Source: an uncultured Alphaproteobacteria bacterium (GTDB lineage Bacteria > Pseudomonadota > Alphaproteobacteria > HIMB59 > GCA-002718135). From it: a DNA stretch of 64,000 bases. The position numbers were made by a program, and so were the translations under genes. Positions within the stretch are counted from its first letter, which is position 1; each line of letters starts with the position of its first letter. The DNA is taken from contig CACKRO010000005.1 of the NCBI GenBank assembly GCA_902602695.1, forward strand, positions 37,229 to 101,228, read 5' to 3'. Below the pieces are notes generated by a model, which did not search any database, was not told the DNA's origin, and worked only from the letters and a program-made list of their open reading frames with translations. Of the stretch, positions 8,878 to 16,925 are shown piece by piece.

Positions 8878-9984
8878 ATGGCCTACCAGATAAATACTAA
8901 TTATTCCGTTACTTTTGATGATGTTTTGCTCTCACCAGCGTATTCGGAGATAAAACCAAAAGATGTAGATACAACGATTACCATTGGAAAAGTCAAATTA
9001 TATATTCCTATACTCTCTGCTGCTATGGATACCGTGACAGAGAACAAAATGGCGATCAATTTAGCACTTAATGGTGGTCTTGGTGTTATTCACCGTAATA
9101 TGCCAATTGATAAACAAGCAAGTGAAGTCAAAAAAGTTCATAGTTTTAAATTTAACATTAAAAAATTTCAAAATGCCGCAATTAATTCTAATAAACAGAT
9201 TGCGGTAGGAGCTGCAATCGGTGTTGAAAATAATGCGTACTTACGACTATTAGAATTATTAAAAGTCGGCGTTGATATAGTCTTTGTTGATGTTGCTCAT
9301 GCACATACAAAAACAACTTTACAGTTTATTGAAAAAGCAAAAAAAGTTTTAAAGAAAACCCCTCTCATAGTTGGAAACATTGCTACAAAAAAAGCCGCAT
9401 CAGATTTAATTAGTGCTGGCGTTGATGCTATTAAAGTAGGTATTGGACCAGGATCAATTTGTACAACAAGGGTTGTGACTGGTGTTGGTATTCCTCAACT
9501 CTCAGCAGTGATGGAGACATTTCAAGTTGCCAAAAAATTTAAAATTCCAGTAATTGCAGATGGAGGTATAAAAACATCAGGTGATATTGCAAAAGCTATA
9601 GCAGGTGGCGCAAGTGCATGCATGATAGGCTCTTTATTTGCCGGCACTGAAGAGTCACCAGGGAAATTATTAATGATTAAAGGTAAAAAATTTAAATCAT
9701 ATAGAGGTATGGGTTCTGTAGGAGCAATGCAAAAAGGGTCTTTTGATCGATACTCCCAAGAAGAAACAAAGAATGCAAAAAAATTAGTAGCAGAAGGTGT
9801 GGAAGGGATGGTTCCATATAAAGGTAAAATAGAAGATGTAGCGTATAAACTTGTTGGTGGTTTAAAGTCTTCTATGGGTTACACAGGTCATAAAACGATT
9901 AAGAAAATGCAAGGCAATTGTAAATTTGTCTTTATCTCTAAAGCAGGAGCCCGCGAAAGTAATGTTCACGATGTCATTATGTAA
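8878..9984 (+). CDS. guaB: Inosine-5'-monophosphate dehydrogenase lacking CBS domains
   Basis: GuaB oxidises IMP to XMP with NAD+, the first step from IMP to GMP. The N-terminus ([34 protein letters not shown]), the catalytic-Cys loop ([15 protein letters not shown]) and the RGMGSVGAM segment with the C-terminal flap are all present. Right after KKVHSFKF the usual roughly 120-residue Bateman (CBS pair) module is absent and the chain continues into the barrel, giving 368 residues instead of about 490. I chose the ATG at 8878 (MAYQINTNY) over the in-frame TTG at 8869. It heads guaB-purE-purK. Loss of the CBS module should remove nucleotide feedback seen in many IMPDHs. Confidence 0.93.
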   Translation: MAYQINTNYSVTFDDVLLSPAYSEIKPKDVDTTITIGKVKLYIPILSAAMDTVTENKMAINLALNGGLGVIHRNMPIDKQASEVKKVHSFKFNIKKFQNAAINSNKQIAVGAAIGVENNAYLRLLELLKVGVDIVFVDVAHAHTKTTLQFIEKAKKVLKKTPLIVGNIATKKAASDLISAGVDAIKVGIGPGSICTTRVVTGVGIPQLSAVMETFQVAKKFKIPVIADGGIKTSGDIAKAIAGGASACMIGSLFAGTEESPGKLLMIKGKKFKSYRGMGSVGAMQKGSFDRYSQEETKNAKKLVAEGVEGMVPYKGKIEDVAYKLVGGLKSSMGYTGHKTIKKMQGNCKFVFISKAGARESNVHDVIM

Positions 9985-10026
9985 TAATGTATCGAATCAT
10001 CATTGAATTGATACAATAATAAATAA

Positions 10027-10518
10027 ATGACGTCAGCATCTACAAAACATAAGGTAGCAATCGTGATGGGTAGTAAATCTGATTATACTACCATGAAAAA
10101 TTGTGAGAAAATTTTAAAATTACTGAAAGTTAAATTTGAAACTAAAATCGTTTCTGCACACCGAACCCCGGAGAGAATGTTTAAATTTGCCAAAAGTGCT
10201 GAAGAAAATAATATTTCTGTCATCATTGCTGGTGCTGGAGGTTCTGCGCATTTACCTGGGATGATTGCATCCTTGACAACTATACCTGTGATCGGTGTAC
10301 CTATAGAAAGTCGTAAATTAAAGGGATTAGATAGTTTATTATCAATAGTACAAATGCCAAAAGGCATTCCTGTTGGCAGTGTTGCAATTGGTGAGGATGG
10401 AGCAATGAATGCCGGTTTATATGCAGCATCTATTATTGCTCTTTCAAATAAAGAGATAAAGAAAAATTTAAAAAATCATCGAAGTAAACAATCAAAAGCT
10501 GTTAAACAAAAACCATAA
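10027..10518 (+). CDS. purE: N5-carboxyaminoimidazole ribonucleotide mutase
   Basis: Class I PurE, which converts N5-CAIR to CAIR in purine synthesis. The protein shows [11 protein letters not shown] at the N-terminus, the active-site segment SAHRTPERM, and [12 protein letters not shown] followed by GVPIES. Its 163 residues match the family. It is followed 3 nt later by purK, the ATP-dependent partner that makes N5-CAIR, so both steps are encoded together. The C-terminal tail is Lys-rich. A short imperfect repeat (TGTATC..GATACA) lies in the 42-nt gap after guaB. Confidence 0.96.
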   Translation: MTSASTKHKVAIVMGSKSDYTTMKNCEKILKLLKVKFETKIVSAHRTPERMFKFAKSAEENNISVIIAGAGGSAHLPGMIASLTTIPVIGVPIESRKLKGLDSLLSIVQMPKGIPVGSVAIGEDGAMNAGLYAASIIALSNKEIKKNLKNHRSKQSKAVKQKP

Positions 10519-10521
10519 GTC

Positions 10522-11565
10522 ATGAACAAACCCACACTTGGCATTATCGGTGGTGGACAATTAGGAAGTCTTTTAGCAGATGCTGCAAAAAAAATAGATA
10601 TTAGAACTGTCATATTGAGTGATGATCCTGATGCGCCTGCAAAACACTTTGCTACTAAATTTATTTTTGGTCAGTATGATGATGATACAACAATAAATAA
10701 TTTTATTAATGAAATTGATCTTGTTACGTATGAATTTGAAAATATACCCTTTGCAATATTGAAAAAAATTAATGAAAAGAAAAAAGTTTTACCAAAACCA
10801 GAAATTAATCAACTCATTCAACACCGAGAAACAGAAAAAAATTTTCTTAATGACAATAATATAACAACAACAAAATATATGACTGTTAAAAATGAAAAAG
10901 ATTTAAATGAAAATCTAGACTTGCTTCCTGGTTTGTTAAAAACCACAACATTAGGATACGATGGTAAAGGTCAGTATAAATTAAACACTATAGATGATAT
11001 TACGAACGAGATTGATTTTACAAAAGAATATATCTTAGAAAAGCTCATTCATCTTAAAAAAGAAATTTCAGTCGTCATTACGCGTTATGATCAAAATAGT
11101 TATGAGATCTATGATCCTATTGAAAATGTTCATGAAGAACAAATTTTAAAATATTCAACAATACCAAGTGATATTCCTGATAATATACGAACAAAATCAA
11201 TTGAGTGGGCAAGACAAGTTGTAGAAAAGCTAGATTATATTGGAACGTTATGTGTAGAATTTTTTATTGATGCTGATGATAATTTATATGCGAATGAAAT
11301 TGCTCCTCGTGTTCATAATTCTGGGCATCTTACAATGAACTCTCATAATATTAGTCAATTTGAAAATCATGTACGAGCGGTATGCGGCCTAGAAAAGATT
11401 AAGACAAAAAAATTGTATAATGCCAAAATGATTAATTTAATTGGGGATGAAATAACACCTTATCGAAATAAAACATTTAAGAATAACGAATTTTTTTATG
11501 ATTATTTAAAAACAGAAATTAAAAATAAAAGAAAAATGGGTCATATAACGATTATTGAAAAATAA
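10522..11565 (+). CDS. purK: 5-(carboxyamino)imidazole ribonucleotide synthase
   Basis: An ATP-grasp enzyme that makes N5-CAIR from AIR, bicarbonate and ATP. It starts with the GIIGGGQLGSLLADAA nucleotide-binding loop, contains KTTTLGYDGKGQY and ends its ATP-grasp core with VEFFIDADDNLYANEIAPRVHNSGHLT. At 347 residues it has normal length. It is the last gene of the plus-strand guaB-purE-purK unit and converges with purC, the stops being about 10 nt apart. Confidence 0.95.
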   Translation: MNKPTLGIIGGGQLGSLLADAAKKIDIRTVILSDDPDAPAKHFATKFIFGQYDDDTTINNFINEIDLVTYEFENIPFAILKKINEKKKVLPKPEINQLIQHRETEKNFLNDNNITTTKYMTVKNEKDLNENLDLLPGLLKTTTLGYDGKGQYKLNTIDDITNEIDFTKEYILEKLIHLKKEISVVITRYDQNSYEIYDPIENVHEEQILKYSTIPSDIPDNIRTKSIEWARQVVEKLDYIGTLCVEFFIDADDNLYANEIAPRVHNSGHLTMNSHNISQFENHVRAVCGLEKIKTKKLYNAKMINLIGDEITPYRNKTFKNNEFFYDYLKTEIKNKRKMGHITIIEK

Positions 11566-11575
11566 TTTATTAACT

Positions 11576-12472
11576 TTAATTAAATTGATTGGTTAACTTT
11601 GTTACCAATTGATATTTATTGGCAACATTTACTAAATCTTCTCCTTCACGAAAAGATTGTTTATCTAATTGTTTGGTTGGATCTCCTCCTGGCCATATTC
11701 GCCAACTATCATTATCAACTACATCAGATAAAACTAAAGAATTATCTGATACTTTAAAACCAAGTTCAAACTTAATATCTACTAAATGTATAGGGCCATC
11801 AATTGTGTTAATATTTTTCCATTTGTTTTCAATGAGCTCGAAACTTGGAAGAATAATTCCATTAATAGCTATTTCTAATTCTTTATCAGACAATAATTTT
11901 TTGGTTTTCATCAAACTTTTACTTGTCAAAGGTTGTTTGGCAGAAAATAATTCCCACTCTTCTCCAGTTTTTACAAAAGGATCCGTAAATACACCCTCTT
12001 CCCATTTTCCATCTTTTAAAAATTGTCTTCTCGCTTCACTCTCATCCATTTGAATGGGTTCTCCAACATGAGGAGGGATAACAACAGCTTGTTTATGAAA
12101 TATTTCCCAAACTAAGTTTTCAAATTGATGAGGATTACTTTTATCTTTTGAAAATTCAGTGTTTCTACTTAAATAACTTCCCCATGCATAACGTCTCACT
12201 ACAAATTCTAAAGGCAGCATATGACAGTTGTAACTTAAAAGACTATTTGGGGAATCTTGCTCAATAAATGATGTTGCAATTCCTGCATTGGTTAGCATAC
12301 TAAAAACATTACTTGTTTGTTTTGTCTTTTGAATTCCAATATCTTTAATTTCCTCTTTCTTCGCTGCATCCCCACCTGTTAAAAAATCTTTTGTTACAAT
12401 TCGAACGATATTTTGTTCATTTGTTTTCTCAATAATTTTTGTTTTTCCTTCAACTAAAAAAGAATTACTCAT
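11576..12472 (-). CDS. purC: Phosphoribosylaminoimidazole-succinocarboxamide synthase, PAICS-like type
   Basis: SAICAR synthetase condenses CAIR with aspartate using ATP. The N-terminal VEGKTKIIEK and the catalytic region VDIKFELGF...LVLSDVVDNDSWRIWPGG are diagnostic. The D-N-D-S-W-R-[IL]-W-P and DKQSFRE motifs are, from memory, closer to the SAICAR synthetase half of animal PAICS than to the shorter bacterial form (EISPDSCR). The ORF opens at 12514, but the ATG at 12472 (MSNSFLVEGK) is the probable start; it overlaps the purD stop by 8 nt, implying translational coupling. Length is about 298 residues. Last gene of the purM-N-F-D-C unit. Confidence 0.92.
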   Translation of the reverse strand: MSNSFLVEGKTKIIEKTNEQNIVRIVTKDFLTGGDAAKKEEIKDIGIQKTKQTSNVFSMLTNAGIATSFIEQDSPNSLLSYNCHMLPLEFVVRRYAWGSYLSRNTEFSKDKSNPHQFENLVWEIFHKQAVVIPPHVGEPIQMDESEARRQFLKDGKWEEGVFTDPFVKTGEEWELFSAKQPLTSKSLMKTKKLLSDKELEIAINGIILPSFELIENKWKNINTIDGPIHLVDIKFELGFKVSDNSLVLSDVVDNDSWRIWPGGDPTKQLDKQSFREGEDLVNVANKYQLVTKLTNQFN

Positions 12473-13742
12473 CAATATATCTCCAACCAATATCTTTTCG
12501 ATAATATCCCTCATTCCAATTAATTTGATTGATTACTTCATGAATAGTTTCTCTAATAGTTTTTAAATCTTTACCCGTACTAGAGATATTTAATACGCGC
12601 CCACCATTAGAGAGCCATTTGTTTTCTTTGAGCATTGTTCCTGCATGAAACAGATACTCACCTTTTGTTAAAGTAAGATTTTCCAAGTTATTAATTGATG
12701 TGAATTTTTTATAATCCTCAGGATAACCATTAGCTGCCATTACTACTGTCATGGCATAATCATTTTTCCACTTAATTTTCTCTATTTCATTTAAAGTGCC
12801 TATCGCCGAAGCATGAAGGAGTTCTAATAAATCTGTTTCTAATAGTGGGATGATTGCTTGAGTTTCAGGATCACCAAAACGAACATTAATTTCGAGTAAA
12901 TTTGGACCCTTATCCGTTAAAATTAATCCTGCATAAAACATTCCTTGATAGTTGATACCTTGTTCAGCAAGATGTTGGATAATAGGCTCAACAAATGTTT
13001 TGGATAATTCATTCATTTTATTTGATGAAATAGAAGGAACAGGTGTGTAGGCTCCCATACCACCAGTGTTTAACCCTTTTTCTCCTTCTAAGATTTTTTT
13101 ATGATCTTGTGCTGTAGTAAGTGGTAACACAAATCCATTTTTATCAACAAGTGAAAATAAACTTACCTCTTCACCAACTAAAAACTCCTCAATAACAACA
13201 ACTGAACCAGCATCACCAAAAGAATTATCTTTAAAACATTTAATCAGTGCATCTTTTGCATCCTCCTTTGTTTGACAAATAATGACTCCTTTTCCCGCTG
13301 CTAAACCATCAGCTTTAATAACAAGAGGATAGGATTGGTTTTGACAAAAATTTAAGCCGTCATCATAGTTGTCAAATACGTCATAAGCAGCTGTTGCAAT
13401 ATTTAATTTTTTACAAATATCTTTTGTAAACTTTTTTGATTTTTCTAGCTCAGCTCCCATCTGATCAGGGCCAAAAACTAATATAGAATTGTTCATTAAG
13501 AGGTTTGATAAACCTTTAGTTAAAGGTAACTCGGGACCAATCACCACCAGATCAATTTTACTTTCTGCACAAAATTGAAGAATAGCATTTTGATCATTAA
13601 CATCTGTATTTATCGATGAAGCAATTTTACTGATAGCATCACTACCTGGGATGCAATATAAATTAGAACAATTTGGAGATCGTTCTATACCATAACATAG
13701 GGCGTGCTCCCTTCCACCATTACCTATTACAAGTACATTCAT
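12465..13742 (-). CDS. purD: Phosphoribosylamine-glycine ligase
   Basis: PurD joins phosphoribosylamine and glycine to form GAR with ATP. It begins VLVIGNGGREHALCYGI, has the ATP-grasp segments KADGLAAGKGVI and EEFLVGEEVSLF, and the metal-binding ending LLEINVRFGDPETQAI. At 425 residues it is of standard length. The 3' end overlaps the start of purC by 8 nt, and purF lies 20 nt upstream on the same strand, so these genes form one transcription unit. Confidence 0.96.
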   Translation of the reverse strand: MNVLVIGNGGREHALCYGIERSPNCSNLYCIPGSDAISKIASSINTDVNDQNAILQFCAESKIDLVVIGPELPLTKGLSNLLMNNSILVFGPDQMGAELEKSKKFTKDICKKLNIATAAYDVFDNYDDGLNFCQNQSYPLVIKADGLAAGKGVIICQTKEDAKDALIKCFKDNSFGDAGSVVVIEEFLVGEEVSLFSLVDKNGFVLPLTTAQDHKKILEGEKGLNTGGMGAYTPVPSISSNKMNELSKTFVEPIIQHLAEQGINYQGMFYAGLILTDKGPNLLEINVRFGDPETQAIIPLLETDLLELLHASAIGTLNEIEKIKWKNDYAMTVVMAANGYPEDYKKFTSINNLENLTLTKGEYLFHAGTMLKENKWLSNGGRVLNISSTGKDLKTIRETIHEVINQINWNEGYYRKDIGWRYIDE

Positions 13743-13762
13743 GAAAAAAGATAATTCATTTA

Positions 13763-15250
13763 TTAGTTATTTGAAGCAAGACTTAAAAATGATAGTTTTT
13801 TTAAACTTTCGTCGTTCAAGTAATCTAAAGGCCTAATAGGATACTCTCCTGTGAAATAATGATCTGTGAATTGAGGGTTATCATTATCCCTACCATCATA
13901 TCCAAGAGCTTTATACAAACCATCTAATGATAAAAATTTTAATGATTTAGCTCCAATATATTTACGCATTTCGTCTAAATTTTTATTTGCTGCCAATAAT
14001 TCATCTTGCGTAGGAGTATCAACTCCATAAAAATCGGGGTATTTAATGGCTGGTGAAGCAATACGCATATGGACTTCTTTCGCTCCAAAATCATAGAGCA
14101 TTTTTATTATCTTAGTGGATGTTGTTCCTCTAACCAATGAGTCGTCAATTAAAACAACTTTCTTATTTTTAATAGAACTTTGGTTTGGATTTAATTTTAA
14201 CTTAACACCTAAACTTCTAATTTGCTGAGTTGGTTCAATAAATGTCCTACCCACATAATGATTTCGTATTAATCCTAACTCAAAAGGAATGCCAGATTCT
14301 TGACTAAAGCCAAGTGCAGCAGGAACACCAGAATCTGGAACTGGGACAACTACATCAGGTTTAATATCAGTTTCTTTTGCTAAGTATGTTCCTAAATTTT
14401 TTCTGTATTCATAGGCGGTTTTATTTTTTAAAATACTATCTGGTCGCGAAAAATAAATATATTCAAAAACGCATGGCTTTATTTGTTTTTTTGGGAATGG
14501 TCTTCTACTCTCAACTTTATTATCTTTAATTATTACAACTTCACCATTTTCAATTTCGCGAATAAATTTTGCACCAATAATATCTAAAGCACAAGTTTCA
14601 GAAGCAAGGATAAATGCATTTTTAAATTTACCTAAAACAAGTGGGCGAATACCTAAGGGATCTCTTGCGCCAATCAGTGTACCATTAGCAACAATTGATA
14701 AAGCGTAACCACCTTGAATTTGCATTAAAGCATCAATGATTTTATTTAGAATATCTTTCTTTTTTGAACGAGCAACAAGTTGGACAATAGTTTCAGTATC
14801 TGATGTTGTTTGAAATATTGCCCCTTCACGTACCATTTGCTCACGAAGCAAAAGTGCGTTTGTTAAATTACCATTGTGAGCAATACTAATCGCTCCTCCA
14901 TGAAGGTCCGCATAAAAAGGTTGTATGTTTCTTATCGTTTCACCGCCTGTTGTCGAATAACGATTGTGCCCGATTGCAATTTTTCCTTTTAATTTTTCTA
15001 GTGATTGTTTTTTTGTAAAATTATCTCCAACCAATCCAAATTTTCTTTCTGAATGATAAGAATTACCATCATAACTTACTATTCCACAACCTTCTTGACC
15101 ACGATGTTGTAAGGCATGTAAACCAAGAGCTGTTAAGGCTGCTGCATCTTTAGTTCCACTTATTCCAAAAACTCCACACTCCTCATGAAATCTTGGAAAA
15201 TGAGATTGCCCTATTTCTAATTTTTTTAGGAAATGTAGTCTATTTTTCAT
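13763..15250 (-). CDS. purF: Amidophosphoribosyltransferase
   Basis: PurF carries out the committed step of purine synthesis, making phosphoribosylamine from PRPP and glutamine. The Ntn nucleophile is probably Cys25 in HEECGVFGI, preceded by a 24-residue segment that would be removed as a propeptide. The glutaminase domain shows HALQHRGQEG and NRYSTTGG; the phosphoribosyltransferase domain has the PRPP loop VVLIDDSLVRGTTS. Its 495 residues match the family. It lies 4 nt after purN and 20 nt before purD in the minus-strand pur unit. Confidence 0.96.
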   Translation of the reverse strand: MKNRLHFLKKLEIGQSHFPRFHEECGVFGISGTKDAAALTALGLHALQHRGQEGCGIVSYDGNSYHSERKFGLVGDNFTKKQSLEKLKGKIAIGHNRYSTTGGETIRNIQPFYADLHGGAISIAHNGNLTNALLLREQMVREGAIFQTTSDTETIVQLVARSKKKDILNKIIDALMQIQGGYALSIVANGTLIGARDPLGIRPLVLGKFKNAFILASETCALDIIGAKFIREIENGEVVIIKDNKVESRRPFPKKQIKPCVFEYIYFSRPDSILKNKTAYEYRKNLGTYLAKETDIKPDVVVPVPDSGVPAALGFSQESGIPFELGLIRNHYVGRTFIEPTQQIRSLGVKLKLNPNQSSIKNKKVVLIDDSLVRGTTSTKIIKMLYDFGAKEVHMRIASPAIKYPDFYGVDTPTQDELLAANKNLDEMRKYIGAKSLKFLSLDGLYKALGYDGRDNDNPQFTDHYFTGEYPIRPLDYLNDESLKKLSFLSLASNN

Positions 15251-15254
15251 CTTG

Positions 15255-15821
15255 CTATTGTCTTGTTAAAAGTGTTTTTGCAACCATCTGTAATGCTCTT
15301 GGATAAACCTTATGCTCTTCTATCAATATTTTCTTTGAGAGTGATTCGGTATTATCTTTCTTCAAAATCTTTACTTTTTTTTGCAATATAATCTTTCCAG
15401 AGTCAATTTTAGCGCTAACGTAATGAACACTACAACCAGAATAGCTTGCTTTAGCCTTTATGGCCTGATCCTGTGCATTTAACCCTTTGAAAGCTGGTAG
15501 ATAAGATGGATGAATATTGATTAATCGCGATCGCCACTTCCTTACAAATTTTGAGTCTAAAACTTGCATAAAACCAGCCAAACAAATGATATCTATATTT
15601 TTTAGATACTTCATGACTTTATTTTCGAAATTTTTTCTTGAAATAAAATGTATGAATGGAATTTTATTTTTTTTTGCAATTATTAAACCTTTTGCTTTGG
15701 AGTTATTAGAGACTACTAATTGAACCTCTACTAAACTTTGTTTTTTAACTGATGATTGTATTAGTGATTCTAAATTTGAACCTCTTCCCGATATGAAAAT
15801 AGCAACTTGTAATTTTTTCAA
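15255..15821 (-). CDS. purN: Phosphoribosylglycinamide formyltransferase (folate-dependent)
   Basis: PurN formylates GAR with 10-formyl-THF. Visible signatures are VAIFISGRGSNLESL at the N-terminus, LAGFMQVLDSKFV, and the catalytic NIHPSYLPAFKGLNAQDQAI segment with the later SGCSVHYVSAKIDSG. The 188 residues are typical. Its start overlaps the purM stop by 4 nt (ATGA), so the pair is translationally coupled. Confidence 0.95.
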   Translation of the reverse strand: MKKLQVAIFISGRGSNLESLIQSSVKKQSLVEVQLVVSNNSKAKGLIIAKKNKIPFIHFISRKNFENKVMKYLKNIDIICLAGFMQVLDSKFVRKWRSRLINIHPSYLPAFKGLNAQDQAIKAKASYSGCSVHYVSAKIDSGKIILQKKVKILKKDNTESLSKKILIEEHKVYPRALQMVAKTLLTRQ

Positions 15822-16852
15822 CTAATTGTGCACCTTGATGATTTGTTAACTTCTATTTTCCCAATTTCAAAAATATCTAAATTTTCTTCTTTTTTTAATT
15901 GTTCAAATTCTTTGTAATTATTTTTTGAAATAGTCATTATCAAACCTAATCCACAATTAAAGGTATTCAACATTTCTTCATCTGAAATGTTAGCTAAACT
16001 TTGAAACCATTGGAAAATTTCTTCATCACAAATAAATTTTTTATCAATCCTTGCTGATAAATTTTCAGAGAGCATTCTTGGTGCATTACCAATAATACCT
16101 CCACCTGTTATATGCGAAATACCATTGATAAGATTTGTTGTTAAAATTTTTTTTAAAAACGGAAAATATAATTTTGTTGGAGCCATTAAGGCTGCTGCAT
16201 TTGTTTCGTAAGATGATTGAAATTCTGTTTTTTTATGTAGATCTATATTTTTATCTTTTAAAACCTTTCTAATGAGAGAATATCCATTTGAATGAAAACC
16301 CGAAGATCTAATCCCATATAGAAGATCACCTTCTTTCATGATATCTCTTTTGGGTAGAATTTTTTTTCTCTCTACTGCACCAACACAAAATCCAGCAAAA
16401 TCAAAATCATCTTTTTTATAGAGCCCAGGCATCTCTGCTGTTTCACCACCAATAAGAGAGCAATTATTTATCTTGCAAGCTTCAGTGATGCTTTTCATAA
16501 TTTTTAAAAAAGAATTTTTATCAATCTTGGAAGAAGCATAGTAATCTAAAAAAAATAATGGCTCTGCACCGTGGCAAAGAATATCATTAAGGCACATACC
16601 AACAAGATCATGACCCAAACCATCTAAAATTTCAGTTTCAATCCCTAGTAATATTTTTGTCCCTATGCCATCTGTTCCAGACACTAATAAAGGGTCTTCA
16701 TATCCACAATTTTTAAGATCAAAAATCCCGCCAAATCCGCCAATTTTATCAAAATTTCCGTTTCTGTTTGTTGATTTGCTTAGCTCAGAAATATCTTCAA
16801 CAAGGGCATCTGTATTTTCTATATCAACACCTGCTTCTTTATATGTTGTCAT
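15818..16852 (-). CDS. purM: Phosphoribosylformylglycinamidine cyclo-ligase
   Basis: PurM (AIR synthetase) closes the imidazole ring of FGAM with ATP. The protein starts TYKEAGVDIENTDALV, has GGFGGIFDL, LVSGTDGIGTK, GGETAEMPGLY and HITGGGIIGNAPRML, all conserved PurM segments. It has 344 residues. It is the first gene of the minus-strand unit purM-N-F-D-C and diverges from purSL across a 73-bp palindrome-rich gap that must hold the promoters for both directions. Confidence 0.96.
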   Translation of the reverse strand: MTTYKEAGVDIENTDALVEDISELSKSTNRNGNFDKIGGFGGIFDLKNCGYEDPLLVSGTDGIGTKILLGIETEILDGLGHDLVGMCLNDILCHGAEPLFFLDYYASSKIDKNSFLKIMKSITEACKINNCSLIGGETAEMPGLYKKDDFDFAGFCVGAVERKKILPKRDIMKEGDLLYGIRSSGFHSNGYSLIRKVLKDKNIDLHKKTEFQSSYETNAAALMAPTKLYFPFLKKILTTNLINGISHITGGGIIGNAPRMLSENLSARIDKKFICDEEIFQWFQSLANISDEEMLNTFNCGLGLIMTISKNNYKEFEQLKKEENLDIFEIGKIEVNKSSRCTIS

Positions 16853-16868
16853 ATTTAATTAGTTTTAA

Positions 16869-16918
16869 ACGAATCGTTAACGAGTAAACTATTAATATAG
16901 TAAATTAAGTTGATTCGT
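16869..16918. promoter_or_regulatory. Palindrome-rich divergent region between purM and purSL
   Basis: The outer arms ACGAATC (16869-16875) and GATTCGT (16912-16918) are perfect inverted repeats 36 bp apart. In the centre ACTAT-TAAT-ATAGT (16888-16901) forms another dyad. Their position in the only gap between two divergent pur units suggests a shared operator or promoter region. The regulator is not known. Confidence 0.4.
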
Positions 16919-16925
16919 ACTCATA

